Source of the DNA: Arcobacter siniprincipis
Lineage (GTDB): Bacteria; Campylobacterota; Campylobacteria; Campylobacterales; Arcobacteraceae
Assembly (NCBI RefSeq): GCF_048571125.1
Contig: NZ_CP182343.1
Span: 1,860,001 to 1,924,000, forward strand
Direction: 5' to 3'
Length of the DNA stretch: 64,000 nucleotides
Shown: positions 35,184 through 43,858 of the stretch, piece after piece
Position numbering within the stretch: the first letter of the stretch is position 1
How the letters are laid out: every line of letters begins with the position of its first letter
Notes under the pieces: model-generated
Database searches by the model: none
What the model was told of the DNA's origin: nothing
What the model saw: the letters and a program-made list of their open reading frames with translations, nothing else
Position numbers and translations under genes: made by a program

Positions 35184-36272
35184 TTATTTACTTGAGTTAA
35201 CCATATAGTCAACAACTGCTTTAAACTTTTCATTAGATAAGTCAGTACCACCTTTTGGAGGCATTGCATTTATTCCATTGATAGCATTTTTATAAACAGC
35301 TTCCATACCTTTTTTCATAACATTTGTCCAAGCTTCTTTGTCGCCAAGTAATGGAGCACCTATAGCTTCATTACTATGACAAGTACTACAAGAAGTTTCA
35401 TAAACAGTTTGTGCCACAGATTTTTCTTTTCCTTTTTCTTCAGGTAAAGACTTTTCTGTAGAGATTGGTGGAACAAAGCCTGTAATATTTTGTTTTATAT
35501 GAACAGGTTCTGGTTGTATACAGTTTGACATACATCTCTCCCCTTGTGCTAAAGGGGGTCTTTGCTCTTTTAAGTCATGTCTGTCTGGACTAACAGGATA
35601 AAAGCCATCCGTATTGTTCATTTTAATACCATTAAAGTTATGTTTACCTAAAATAAATTCATCATCCATTTCTTTTCCACTAACTTTAATATCATTAACT
35701 GATAATAAATAAGCAGTGATAGCATAAACTTCATCATTACTTAAACTTTTTGGAGCTGGAAATGGCATAGCCGTTTTTATATACCAAAATAGTGTACTAG
35801 CATATGGCCAATAAGAACCAATTGTTTTTCTTGGAGCTTCATTACCCGTTAATCCTAGTTGGTATTTTAAAGTTCCCATTCCACCTTGTAATGGAGGATA
35901 ACCTTTTCCACCCACACCAAAATCACCATGACAAACAGCACATTGAGAATCATAAAGTTCTTCACCTTGAGAAACTGAACCCTCACCTTCGGGTAAATCT
36001 TTATTATCCGGTTTAATATCAACATTCCATGCTTTTACTTCATTTACACTTGGAGTTCTTCCATACTTTGAAAATCCACTTTCATCTTGAGGATTTATAT
36101 GATATTGAGTATATTTATTATTAACAACTGGATAAATAACTGCACCATCTACATTCTTTTTTAAAGTAGTAGAATCAGAACTTGGAGTATCTAATTCTAC
36201 ACATCCTGTTAAAATTACTGCAGTTGCTACGCTTAATCCTATTAATGTTTTTTTAACTTCTAATGTGAACAT
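35184..36272 (-). CDS. soxD: Diheme cytochrome SoxD (lipoprotein form)
   Basis: The diheme subunit of the sulfane dehydrogenase SoxCD. The 362-residue protein opens with a lipoprotein signal (VILTGC, Cys near residue 23), has an N-terminal cytochrome domain (CAVCHGDFGVGGKG) and a C-terminal one (CSTCHSNEAIGAP), each followed by a Met-containing loop (AMPFPAPKSL; AMPPKGG). It overlaps the end of soxC by 20 bases and is preceded by AGGAG. Lipid anchoring of a SoxD is less common and worth noting. Confidence 0.92.
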   Translation of the reverse strand: MFTLEVKKTLIGLSVATAVILTGCVELDTPSSDSTTLKKNVDGAVIYPVVNNKYTQYHINPQDESGFSKYGRTPSVNEVKAWNVDIKPDNKDLPEGEGSVSQGEELYDSQCAVCHGDFGVGGKGYPPLQGGMGTLKYQLGLTGNEAPRKTIGSYWPYASTLFWYIKTAMPFPAPKSLSNDEVYAITAYLLSVNDIKVSGKEMDDEFILGKHNFNGIKMNNTDGFYPVSPDRHDLKEQRPPLAQGERCMSNCIQPEPVHIKQNITGFVPPISTEKSLPEEKGKEKSVAQTVYETSCSTCHSNEAIGAPLLGDKEAWTNVMKKGMEAVYKNAINGINAMPPKGGTDLSNEKFKAVVDYMVNSSK

Positions 36273-37575
36273 TATTAACTACTCCTTTTGATGTAACTTC
36301 CCAACCTACAATAGGATTTCTGTGATAAATTCCTTCAACGCCAACTTTTGATACTAATTTATCAATAGAGGGTTGAATATGTCCAGAATCATCAATTGCT
36401 CTACTTAATAAAACTTTCGGATTTCCATCCCAAGTTATGATATAAGAAAATCTTGTCCAAGATTTAGGCAATATCAATCCTTTAAAATGAGCTTCCAGCC
36501 AATTTTTACCACCATCTAATGAGATATCAACAGTTTTTATTGTCCCTCTTCCTGACCATGCAATACCAGTGATTTCTACTTTATCACCTATCTTTAAATC
36601 AGTCCAAGGAACCTCAGGACATGGAGAAGTTATTATTGAATTTACTTCCATTGGCCAGAAAAATTCAATTGCCTTACCACTTGGTTGTAGCATTGTATAT
36701 TTAGAAGTTTCTTCTTTTGAATGCCATGGTTTACTATCGAACTTAAGTCTTTTTAACCATTTAACATTTAGATTACCTTCCCAACCAGGAACTAATAATC
36801 TTACTGGATAGCCTTGTTCTGGTCTTAAAGGTTCACCATTTTGTCCCCAAACAATCATTGCATCATCTAAAACTTTTTCAATAGGAATACTTCTTGCCAT
36901 CTCAGAGTCATCACTTCCTTCAGCCAACATCCATTGTGCTTCAGGTTTTAAACCTAAATCTTCTAAGATAACAGATAGTCTTACTCCCGTCCATTCGGCA
37001 CTACTCATCATACCTTTTACAAATTGTAAATTATTAAATTGTGGTCCTCTCCATCCTGTAGATCCATTTGCAGGACACTCAATAAAATAAATTCTTGACT
37101 CACTTGGATATCTTTTTAATTGTTCTAAAGTTAAAACTAATGGTTTTTCAAGAAGACCATGGAGCATAAGTCTATATTTACTTGGATCAACTTGTGCAAT
37201 ACCACTATGACTTCTACAAAAAAATAAACCGTTTGGAGTGATTATTCCTTCTTGTTGATGTAATGGTGACATTGAAACTGTTGCATACCTATCACCTGAA
37301 GATAATAAATCATGAATTCTTCTAATATTATTATGTTCATATGGTGAAGGAAAACCATAAAGATTTTTATCAAGTCTATCCCCTAATTTTGTTCCCCACT
37401 CTACTTGATTAACTATATTCAAATCATCAGCTTTAAGTTTAACTGGAGCTAAAACATTAGCAGCAGTAATTGCACTAGCAGAATATATAGCAGTTTTTTT
37501 AAAAAAATTCCTTCTACTTATTTTATCATCTTTTTCAAATGGAATTTTTTCTAAACTGTCAGTCTTAGTTGTCAT
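36253..37575 (-). CDS. soxC: Sulfane dehydrogenase molybdopterin subunit SoxC
   Basis: SoxC removes electrons from SoxY-bound sulfur together with SoxD. The 440-residue protein has a twin-arginine signal (SRRNFFKKTAIY), a sulfite-oxidase-type molybdopterin domain with the Cys ligand in FIECPANGSTGW, and a C-terminal dimerisation domain (GIAWSGRGTIKTVDISLDGGKNW). It is the first gene of the operon, 126 bases from the predicted start site and divergent from moeA. Confidence 0.94.
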   Translation of the reverse strand: MTTKTDSLEKIPFEKDDKISRRNFFKKTAIYSASAITAANVLAPVKLKADDLNIVNQVEWGTKLGDRLDKNLYGFPSPYEHNNIRRIHDLLSSGDRYATVSMSPLHQQEGIITPNGLFFCRSHSGIAQVDPSKYRLMLHGLLEKPLVLTLEQLKRYPSESRIYFIECPANGSTGWRGPQFNNLQFVKGMMSSAEWTGVRLSVILEDLGLKPEAQWMLAEGSDDSEMARSIPIEKVLDDAMIVWGQNGEPLRPEQGYPVRLLVPGWEGNLNVKWLKRLKFDSKPWHSKEETSKYTMLQPSGKAIEFFWPMEVNSIITSPCPEVPWTDLKIGDKVEITGIAWSGRGTIKTVDISLDGGKNWLEAHFKGLILPKSWTRFSYIITWDGNPKVLLSRAIDDSGHIQPSIDKLVSKVGVEGIYHRNPIVGWEVTSKGVVNNVHIRS

Positions 37576-37673
37576 TCATACTCCTTAATATAATTATCAA
37601 GTATAAATAATAATTATCTATAAATAAAATTTATAAATAAAATTACTTAACCTTATACATATCGTAAATAATA

Positions 37674-37698
37674 ATTATATAACTTTTGGTTATATAAT
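37674..37698 (-). promoter_or_regulatory. Operator-like inverted repeat at the sox transcription start
   Basis: Perfect 10-bp arms ATTATATAAC (37674-37683) and GTTATATAAT (37689-37698) with a 5-base spacer. On the minus strand it lies a few bases downstream of the predicted sox start site, where a repressor or an RNA 5' hairpin would act. Confidence 0.5.
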
Positions 37699-37707
37699 AC
37701 TTATCAC

Positions 37708-37736
37708 ATTATTGCTCATTTTTTTTGCTATGTCAA
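37708..37736 (-). promoter_or_regulatory. Promoter of the sox operon
   Basis: On the minus strand TTGACA (37731-37736) is followed 17 bases later by AATAAT (37708-37713), a textbook -35/-10 pair. Transcription would begin near 37701, leaving a leader of about 125 bases before soxC. Confidence 0.7.
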
Positions 37737-37770
37737 TTATTTTTATGGAATTTCATAAAAAAATGTAATA

Positions 37771-37787
37771 TGCTATGCTAATGCTAT
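37771..37787 (-). promoter_or_regulatory. 17-base motif shared with the RHH/liv region
   Basis: Reads TGCTATGCTAATGCTAT on the plus strand; minus-strand copy ATAGCATTAGCATAGCA. It lies 35-50 bases above the sox -35 and matches 24789-24805 with one change. A shorter copy (ACATAGCA) overlaps the sox -35 itself at about 37726-37733. Confidence 0.4.
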
Positions 37788-37797
37788 GTTCGGGCTT

Positions 37798-37834
37798 AAA
37801 AACAACTATTTTTCGACTTATAAAGTTGTTTTTT
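37798..37834. promoter_or_regulatory. AT-rich hairpin between sox promoter and moeA
   Basis: Stem AAAAACAACT (37798-37807) with AGTTGTTTTT (37824-37833), loop of 16, with T-runs in both directions. It fits a terminator or attenuator ahead of moeA, or the end of a small RNA. The 303-base gap 37576-37878 as a whole holds this hairpin, the sox promoter, the two repeats above and a short 8-bp hairpin near 37740-37761; no open gene is seen. Confidence 0.45.
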
Positions 37835-37878
37835 CTCTTCATTATGTTACTATTTCTTTTCAAAATTTGGAGGGATAA

Positions 37879-39099
37879 ATGAAAAATATAATAAATTATG
37901 AAGATTCTTTAAATACATTAAATAATATTTTTTTAGAAGAAAAAATTAAGGAAAAATTATTTTTAACAAACTCATTAGGAAGAATACTAGCAGAAGACAT
38001 CATTGCAAGTGAAAACTCACCAGCTTTTGTTACATCTGGAATGGATGGCTATGCCATCAAAAGTGAAGATCAAAAATTAAGCACTATCAAAATAACAGAT
38101 GATAACCCAGCAGGAAGTGTTATTGAATCAAAAGTTGAAAATGGAACTTGCATAAAAACGTTTACTGGCTCTTTGATGCCAGAAGGTGCAGATACTCTTA
38201 TACCAGTTGAAAATATTGAAGTAATAAATAATTCTATAAGAATCAATCAAAAAGTACCCAGAGGTTTTGCAGTAAGAGATATTGGTGAAAATTATAAAGA
38301 AAATGAAGTTTTATTAAAAAAAGGTACTCAAATAGGTTTTGCAGAGATTGGAGTAATAGCTTCACTTAATATATCACAAGTAAGTGTTTATTCTCAAGTG
38401 GTAGTAAGTATTGCAAGTACAGGAAGTGAAATACTAGATATTGGAGAAGTTCAAACAAATATATCACAAATAAGAAGTTCAAATCATCTTACCGTTGAAG
38501 CCTTAGCTAAAAGAGCTGGTGCAAAAACTATTCAAATGGGAACAATTAAAGATGATATGGATTCAATTACTCAAATGATGAAAACAGCTTTAAATAATTC
38601 TGATATAGTTGTTACCACGGGTGGTGTATCAAAAGGTGATTATGACTTTGTACAAGATGTTGTAAAAGAAAAACTTGGAGCTGAAGTTTTATTCCATGGT
38701 GTAACTATTAAACCAGGAGGTCCAATATTAATAGCTAAAAAAGACAATAAGCTAATTATCTCTCTTCCTGGATTTGCATATAGTTCAACTGTATGTGCTA
38801 TTTTATATCTACTTCCTATGATTTATAAATATGAAGGTTCTAAAAAAGAACTTCCTATAGTAAAAGCCAGAATAAATCAAGACTTTCCTGTAAAAATAAA
38901 AAAGACTGTGTTTACAGCTTGTAATGTAAAATATGAAAATGGTGAATATCATATTGATTTTGAGGGAAAAAAACAAGGAACTAGTGCTATATTAACAAAT
39001 CTTTTAGGTAGTCCTGCTTTACTTATACAAGCAAAAGATAGTGAGGATATAAAAGCTGGTGATTTGGTTGATATATTATTATTAAATGAGTTGAACTAA
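37879..39099 (+). CDS. moeA: Molybdopterin molybdenumtransferase MoeA
   Basis: MoeA inserts molybdenum into the adenylated cofactor. The 406-residue protein has the MoeA order: N-terminal PAFVTSGMDGYAI, central TGSLMPEGADTLIPVE, the MoCF-binding domain with VVTTGGVSKGDYDFV and a C-terminal beta domain. GGAGGG lies 4 bases before the ATG. It is divergent from soxC, the only molybdoenzyme in view. Its stop overlaps the following small gene by one base (TAATG). Confidence 0.94.
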   Translation: MKNIINYEDSLNTLNNIFLEEKIKEKLFLTNSLGRILAEDIIASENSPAFVTSGMDGYAIKSEDQKLSTIKITDDNPAGSVIESKVENGTCIKTFTGSLMPEGADTLIPVENIEVINNSIRINQKVPRGFAVRDIGENYKENEVLLKKGTQIGFAEIGVIASLNISQVSVYSQVVVSIASTGSEILDIGEVQTNISQIRSSNHLTVEALAKRAGAKTIQMGTIKDDMDSITQMMKTALNNSDIVVTTGGVSKGDYDFVQDVVKEKLGAEVLFHGVTIKPGGPILIAKKDNKLIISLPGFAYSSTVCAILYLLPMIYKYEGSKKELPIVKARINQDFPVKIKKTVFTACNVKYENGEYHIDFEGKKQGTSAILTNLLGSPALLIQAKDSEDIKAGDLVDILLLNELN

Positions 39100-39620
39100 T
39101 GTTTGAGCACTTAATAATTATACTAATGGGAATAGTATTTTTAATAATACTTCCTATCATGTCAACAATTAAATACTGGAACCACAAGCCATATATGAAG
39201 TATGCACTCTCTTTAATATGGATATCATATATTGTTATATCTTATGAAGTTTTTTTTCCAAGAGAAAGTTATTATATTAATAATCTAAATAAATTCTCAA
39301 ATATAACATTTAGTAAAGAGATAAAAGTAATCAAAAAATACACTTCTTTTTTAAATATAGAAGGTGAATATTCTTCTTGTGCAATATTTGAAATACCAAA
39401 TAATGATAAAGCACTTTTAAATAATCTAATAGAAGATAAAGTAACTACTTTACCAAATATGAACAATAAATGCTCTAACATTATAAATAAAGAGTTTAAG
39501 AATAATAATCTAGTAACTTTTAAATCAATTGATGAAAAAAATTATAGACAATGGGGTTTTTTGAAAAACTCTAATAAAGCCTTTGTTTATTACAAATCAT
39601 TTGGGATGACTAAAAAATAA
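39099..39620 (+). CDS. Two-helix membrane protein of unknown function
   Basis: A 173-residue protein with two membrane helices near residues 4-22 and 33-52, then a soluble stretch of about 120 residues with three cysteines (EYSSCAIFE, NNKCSNII). I do not recognise it. It is coupled to moeA by a one-base overlap, so a link to molybdenum metabolism is possible but unsupported by the sequence. Confidence 0.65.
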   Translation: MFEHLIIILMGIVFLIILPIMSTIKYWNHKPYMKYALSLIWISYIVISYEVFFPRESYYINNLNKFSNITFSKEIKVIKKYTSFLNIEGEYSSCAIFEIPNNDKALLNNLIEDKVTTLPNMNNKCSNIINKEFKNNNLVTFKSIDEKNYRQWGFLKNSNKAFVYYKSFGMTKK

Positions 39621-39622
39621 CT

Positions 39623-40162
39623 CTACTCCAACTCTATCAATGCTTCTATTAAAGAAGCATTGATAATCGAACAAATAAATTTAACTGTACCACTCCAACC
39701 TATATATTCAACCAAATCATCCACTTTTTCATATTTTTCTTCAACACTTGGGTCAGAATTTATTAATTTAAGTATCAAATTGAAAATATCATTATCATTT
39801 ATTTTACAAAGTTCTAAAATATTTGTTTGAACTTCTAAATTCCCATATGCATTATTCTCTTCTTCTTTTGTAAAGTTTTCAACCAGATTTCCAAAAATTT
39901 GTAAAGTTCTTCTTAAGGCACTTTTTATTAATTCCATTTTATAACACAAATCAACTTTTGAGGAATAAGACATTTGAGGTAGTTCAGCTTTTGCTGATAC
40001 TTGTGCTAATTTAACTTTGAGCAATTTATCCAAGGTATCTTCCAAAATATCCACAGATACAATCATAACCTCTCTATCGTTCTTATTTGCTATTTTTTTT
40101 GTATATATTTTCATATTTTGTGCAAATCTTCTATTTACATCTAAGCCCTTGTCATATATCAT
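39623..40162 (-). CDS. MltR-like helical protein of unknown function
   Basis: A 179-residue helical soluble protein. The pattern (VMIVSVDILEDTLDKLLKVKL; SSKVDLCYKMELIKSAL) recalls the MltR/DUF4145 group, where a helical bundle precedes a conserved tail, but the match is loose. No strong ribosome site. It converges on the two-helix gene with a 2-base gap and lies downstream of the metal permease. Confidence 0.45.
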   Translation of the reverse strand: MIYDKGLDVNRRFAQNMKIYTKKIANKNDREVMIVSVDILEDTLDKLLKVKLAQVSAKAELPQMSYSSKVDLCYKMELIKSALRRTLQIFGNLVENFTKEEENNAYGNLEVQTNILELCKINDNDIFNLILKLINSDPSVEEKYEKVDDLVEYIGWSGTVKFICSIINASLIEALIELE

Positions 40163-40171
40163 ATTATTTTA

Positions 40172-41296
40172 CTATGAGCAACATGTTGCTCCTTTTTTAG
40201 GAAACTTGATTCTATATAAATGATAAACTATTAATATTAACATAAATAAAGAAGCTAAAGATTTCAAAAGGCTTGTCTCATCCACATCATTAGAAATAGA
40301 TAGTAATTCTAAGTGTTCAAAATAAAAATCAAAAGCAAATCCAAAAACTAATGATAATATTGCAATAACACTTACATAAATTATCAATGATCTTCTACCT
40401 AACATTTTATAAACTATACTCATAGTAACAGCACTAGTAGCAGGCCCTGCTGTTAAAAATATAAATACAGCTCCTGCACTCATTCCTTGAAGCATAAGTG
40501 CAGCTGCAATTGGTAAAGATGCTGTTGCACAAGTATATAAAGGAATAGCAAAAAGTAAAATCACAAAATAAGTCAATATTTGATTGTCAAACAGAAGTTT
40601 TGCATACTCTTGAGGAATAAATGTTGTAAAAAGAGCCCCTAAAATCAATCCAATCAATAAGGATTTTGCCATATCAGAAAAAAGAGTTCCATATCCATAA
40701 GAGAAGGCTTTTTTCACAGAAAAACCTTCCTTAGTCTTTGATGAACTAGAACAACAACTAGAACCACTACAACAAGAACTTTCACTCTCCTTCATTTCTT
40801 GTGCTTTAAAAGTAGGATTAACTGCAAAACTTGAGTTTGGAGTAAAAGCTTGAAATTTTGGTTTCTCAATAACCGCTTCCTCTTTTTTCTCAAAAAAGTT
40901 TTGTATAAGTCCTACAATTATGGCGATAACTACAGAAGAGACAACTCTAAAAATAGTAAATACAATACCAAAAAAAGAAAAAGTAGCTAATATAGAATCA
41001 ACACCAGTTATTGGAGTTGAGATTAAGAAACTCTGAATTGAGCCCTTACTTGCACCCTCTTTTTTTAATCCTTGTGCCAAAGGAATAACAGAACAAGAAC
41101 AAACAGGTAATGGTATTCCAAAAATTGTTGCTTTTATAACTGACATAGTTGAGTTTTTACCCAAATGAGAAGATATAAAATCATCAGGGATTAATTGTTT
41201 TAAAATCCCTGCTATAAAAAGTCCAACTATTACATAGATACTCATTGCATCTAATAGTTTTAAAAAATTTGTTGTAAATTCTAATATTAAGTCCAT
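40172..41296 (-). CDS. Permease of the SO_0444 Cu/Zn efflux type
   Basis: A 374-residue membrane protein of the two-repeat permease group (DUF318/YraQ), with about eight helices and the motifs LPVCSCSVIPLAQGLKKEGASKG and LYTCATASLPIAAALMLQG. A cytosolic loop (about residues 170-190) holds ESSCCSGSSCCSSSS and the C-terminus is ATCCS, giving several paired cysteines likely to bind soft metals. SO_0444-like members export copper and zinc. The gene abuts rmuC. A 16-base perfect palindrome (40176-40191) falls at its 3' end, within the coding region. Confidence 0.75.
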   Translation of the reverse strand: MDLILEFTTNFLKLLDAMSIYVIVGLFIAGILKQLIPDDFISSHLGKNSTMSVIKATIFGIPLPVCSCSVIPLAQGLKKEGASKGSIQSFLISTPITGVDSILATFSFFGIVFTIFRVVSSVVIAIIVGLIQNFFEKKEEAVIEKPKFQAFTPNSSFAVNPTFKAQEMKESESSCCSGSSCCSSSSKTKEGFSVKKAFSYGYGTLFSDMAKSLLIGLILGALFTTFIPQEYAKLLFDNQILTYFVILLFAIPLYTCATASLPIAAALMLQGMSAGAVFIFLTAGPATSAVTMSIVYKMLGRRSLIIYVSVIAILSLVFGFAFDFYFEHLELLSISNDVDETSLLKSLASLFMLILIVYHLYRIKFPKKGATCCS

Positions 41297-42547
41297 TTAT
41301 TCACCTAACAGTTTACTTTCATCAATAGTTTTCTTAGCTTTTACACCCAGCTCCTCAAACTCTTGAGCCCTTCTTAGAAGATTTCCTCTTCCAACACTTA
41401 ACTTATTGATAGCTTCATCATAAGATTTTTTACTTCTATCGATATGTATACCTATATTTTCTATATCTTTTACAAAAGAGGCAAATTTATCATATAAATC
41501 AGCTGCTTTTTTTGAGATAATTAAAGCATTTTCATTTTGATGCTCATATCTCCAAATATTCTCTATTGTTCGTAAAGTCACAAACAAAGTTGAAGGAGAA
41601 ACAAGCATAATATTACTTTCAAATGCTACTTTAAAAAGATTGCTATCTTTAGAAGCTGCTAACATAAAAGCCCCCTCAATAGGAATAAAAAGCAAAACAA
41701 AGTCTAAAGTTTTCAAATCACTTATTTCATCATAGTTTTTAGAACTTAGTCCTTTTATATGAGCATAAATAGATTTTGTTAAATCTTTTGCATATTTCTC
41801 TTTTTCTATTTCCTCTTCACTTTCTACATAATTTGTATATGCAAGAAGTGAGACCTTTGAGTCAATTATTACATCTTTATCCTGAGGAAGATGCACTATT
41901 ACATCTGGTCTTAGCCTTTTTCCCTCAACATTTGTAAAACTTCCTTGTGTTGAGTACTCTACTCCTTCTCTAAGCCCTGTTTGTTCTAAAATCTTGGATA
42001 AAATCATCTCACCCCAATCACCTTGGGTTTTATTTTCACCTTTTAATGCTTTGGTTAGATTAACTGCATCTTGGGATATCTGATTATTTAAATCTTTTAG
42101 ATTTTTAATCTCTGTTAATAATGTAACTCTTTGTTGTGTTTCATCATTATAAATATCATTTACCCTCTTCCCAAAACTATTCAGTTGTTCTTTAAAGGGA
42201 TTTAATACTTGATTTAGATTTAGTGATGACTTCTTTGAATTCTCTTCAAAAAGCTTATTTGCCAAAGATTCAAACTCTAATTTCATTTGTTTTTTAGAAT
42301 CTTCCAAAAGCTGAAGTTTTTCATCATAAGACTCTACTCTTATTTTAAACTCACTATTCATAGCCTTTTTAGACTCTTCATATCTAATCTTTTCGAACTC
42401 TAATCTTTGAAGTATCTCTTTTTGCATAGACTCTTTTTCATAAACTAAAGTTGATAATCTTTTCTCATAAACTAATCGCACTACAATGTATGTGATTAGT
42501 ATTGATATAAAAACTACAGTCAAAAAGATTAGAATTTCATTAGACAT
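41297..42547 (-). CDS. rmuC: DNA recombination protein RmuC
   Basis: The 416-residue protein has one N-terminal helix (residues 5-22), a long coiled coil (about 25-150) and the RmuC nuclease-like domain with GDWGEMILSKILEQTGL, RPDVIVHLPQDKDVIIDSKVSL and VSPSTLFVTLRTI. RmuC limits recombination at inverted repeats. It overlaps the protease gene by 8 bases and abuts the permease. Confidence 0.92.
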   Translation of the reverse strand: MSNEILIFLTVVFISILITYIVVRLVYEKRLSTLVYEKESMQKEILQRLEFEKIRYEESKKAMNSEFKIRVESYDEKLQLLEDSKKQMKLEFESLANKLFEENSKKSSLNLNQVLNPFKEQLNSFGKRVNDIYNDETQQRVTLLTEIKNLKDLNNQISQDAVNLTKALKGENKTQGDWGEMILSKILEQTGLREGVEYSTQGSFTNVEGKRLRPDVIVHLPQDKDVIIDSKVSLLAYTNYVESEEEIEKEKYAKDLTKSIYAHIKGLSSKNYDEISDLKTLDFVLLFIPIEGAFMLAASKDSNLFKVAFESNIMLVSPSTLFVTLRTIENIWRYEHQNENALIISKKAADLYDKFASFVKDIENIGIHIDRSKKSYDEAINKLSVGRGNLLRRAQEFEELGVKAKKTIDESKLLGE

Positions 42548-43787
42548 TTAAATTAAATTCATCTTTCAAAGCACTATTGGATTCTGAATGTACATCATAA
42601 CCCAACTCTTTAAATCTCTCTACCAATGGTGGATGAGAATAATAAAAGAAGATATATAAAGGATGAGATAAAGGAAATGACTTATTCTCATTTGCAAGTT
42701 TTAATAAAGCACTTACTAAGTCCTCTTTTGTTTGAAGATTTGAACCAAACTCATCAGCTGCATATTCATTATGTCTAGAAATCAAAGACATCAAAGGCAT
42801 AAGGAAAAACGAAAGTATAGGTGAAAACATCAAAAATACTGTAATAATCGCATATGGTTCATTTGAAATATTAAGCCCTAAAAAGATTTCATCTCCAAGA
42901 TTTCCAAATATTGCAAAAAATATAAACATAATAAAGCCCATAATTCCAATATTTTTCAAAATATCACCATTTTTAAAGTGTCCTAATTCGTGACCTAAAA
43001 CTGCCAATAATTCATTATGAGAAAGTTTTTCAATCAAGGTATCAAATAAAACTACCCTTTTAGTACTTCCCAAACCTCCAAAATAAGCATTTAGTCGATT
43101 GTCTCTTTTACTTGCATCAACTGAAAATACACCAGAACTTTTAAATCCTACTTCATTTAGAAGGTTATTGATTTTTTCTTCTAGTTCTTTATCTTTCAAA
43201 GGTTCAAATTTATCAAACATCTTATCTCTAATCACTGGATAAAGCATATTTATTAAAATAATTACTGCAAAAATAAAAATAAAACCCCAAATCCACCACA
43301 TAGGAAAAGATTGGATTATAAAAGAAATCGCAGCAATAACAATAGATCCAAAAACTAAAAATAAAACACCTGTTTTAAGCGTATCCATAATATATAATTT
43401 TGCTGTCATATTAGAAAAACCATATTTTTTATTTAATTTAAACGTTGAATATAAGTCAAATGGCAAGCCTAAAATCCAATTTATGATAATAAACGCATCC
43501 ACAAAAATAATAGCTTTTAACCAAAGTTCTTGAGTGGTAATGATTGAATCTAAAAATCCTAATCCAAACTTTATCCACAAAAAGAAGATGACAAAGTCAT
43601 ATAAAGTAGAAAGAATTGCAACTCTTTCTTTTTCAATAGTATAGTTTGCTGCTGTTTTATATTTATCATCTGAAAGTATTACAGGTTTCAGATTCTTTGC
43701 ATTTTGTACAAATCCAACTTGCATAAATGAAGTATAAATATTAAATAAAAAATAAAAACAATAAGCAATAACAAAAGTTCCTAACAC
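42540..43787 (-). CDS. M48 family (STE24-like) metalloprotease
   Basis: A 415-residue membrane zinc protease. The active site is HELGHFKNGD and the third ligand region is NEYAADEFG; about seven membrane helices surround it, with the N-terminal half as in CAAX prenyl proteases (STE24) rather than the short HtpX. Its bacterial role is probably membrane protein quality control. The start is GTG at 43787 with AAGGA upstream. Confidence 0.9.
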   Translation of the reverse strand: MLGTFVIAYCFYFLFNIYTSFMQVGFVQNAKNLKPVILSDDKYKTAANYTIEKERVAILSTLYDFVIFFLWIKFGLGFLDSIITTQELWLKAIIFVDAFIIINWILGLPFDLYSTFKLNKKYGFSNMTAKLYIMDTLKTGVLFLVFGSIVIAAISFIIQSFPMWWIWGFIFIFAVIILINMLYPVIRDKMFDKFEPLKDKELEEKINNLLNEVGFKSSGVFSVDASKRDNRLNAYFGGLGSTKRVVLFDTLIEKLSHNELLAVLGHELGHFKNGDILKNIGIMGFIMFIFFAIFGNLGDEIFLGLNISNEPYAIITVFLMFSPILSFFLMPLMSLISRHNEYAADEFGSNLQTKEDLVSALLKLANENKSFPLSHPLYIFFYYSHPPLVERFKELGYDVHSESNSALKDEFNLNV

Positions 43788-43858
43788 AAAATATCCTTTT
43801 ATAATTTTAGATATTTTATCTACTTGTAACTTGCATAGTAGTAAAAAAAATATAGTAG

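Noticed and set aside
37576..37878. Molybdenum-cofactor riboswitch upstream of moeA
   Set aside because: I looked for a structured leader before moeA but found only simple AT-rich hairpins, not the conserved riboswitch core.
39635..39665. A 13-bp perfect hairpin at the 3' end of the MltR-like gene
   Set aside because: It lies within the coding region (an internal repeat of Ala/Leu/Glu codons) and has no following T-run, so I did not call a terminator.
40176..40191. 16-base palindrome GAGCAACATGTTGCTC
   Set aside because: It falls in the end of the permease gene, encoding its CCS tail; it may be chance, and no regulatory role is evident.
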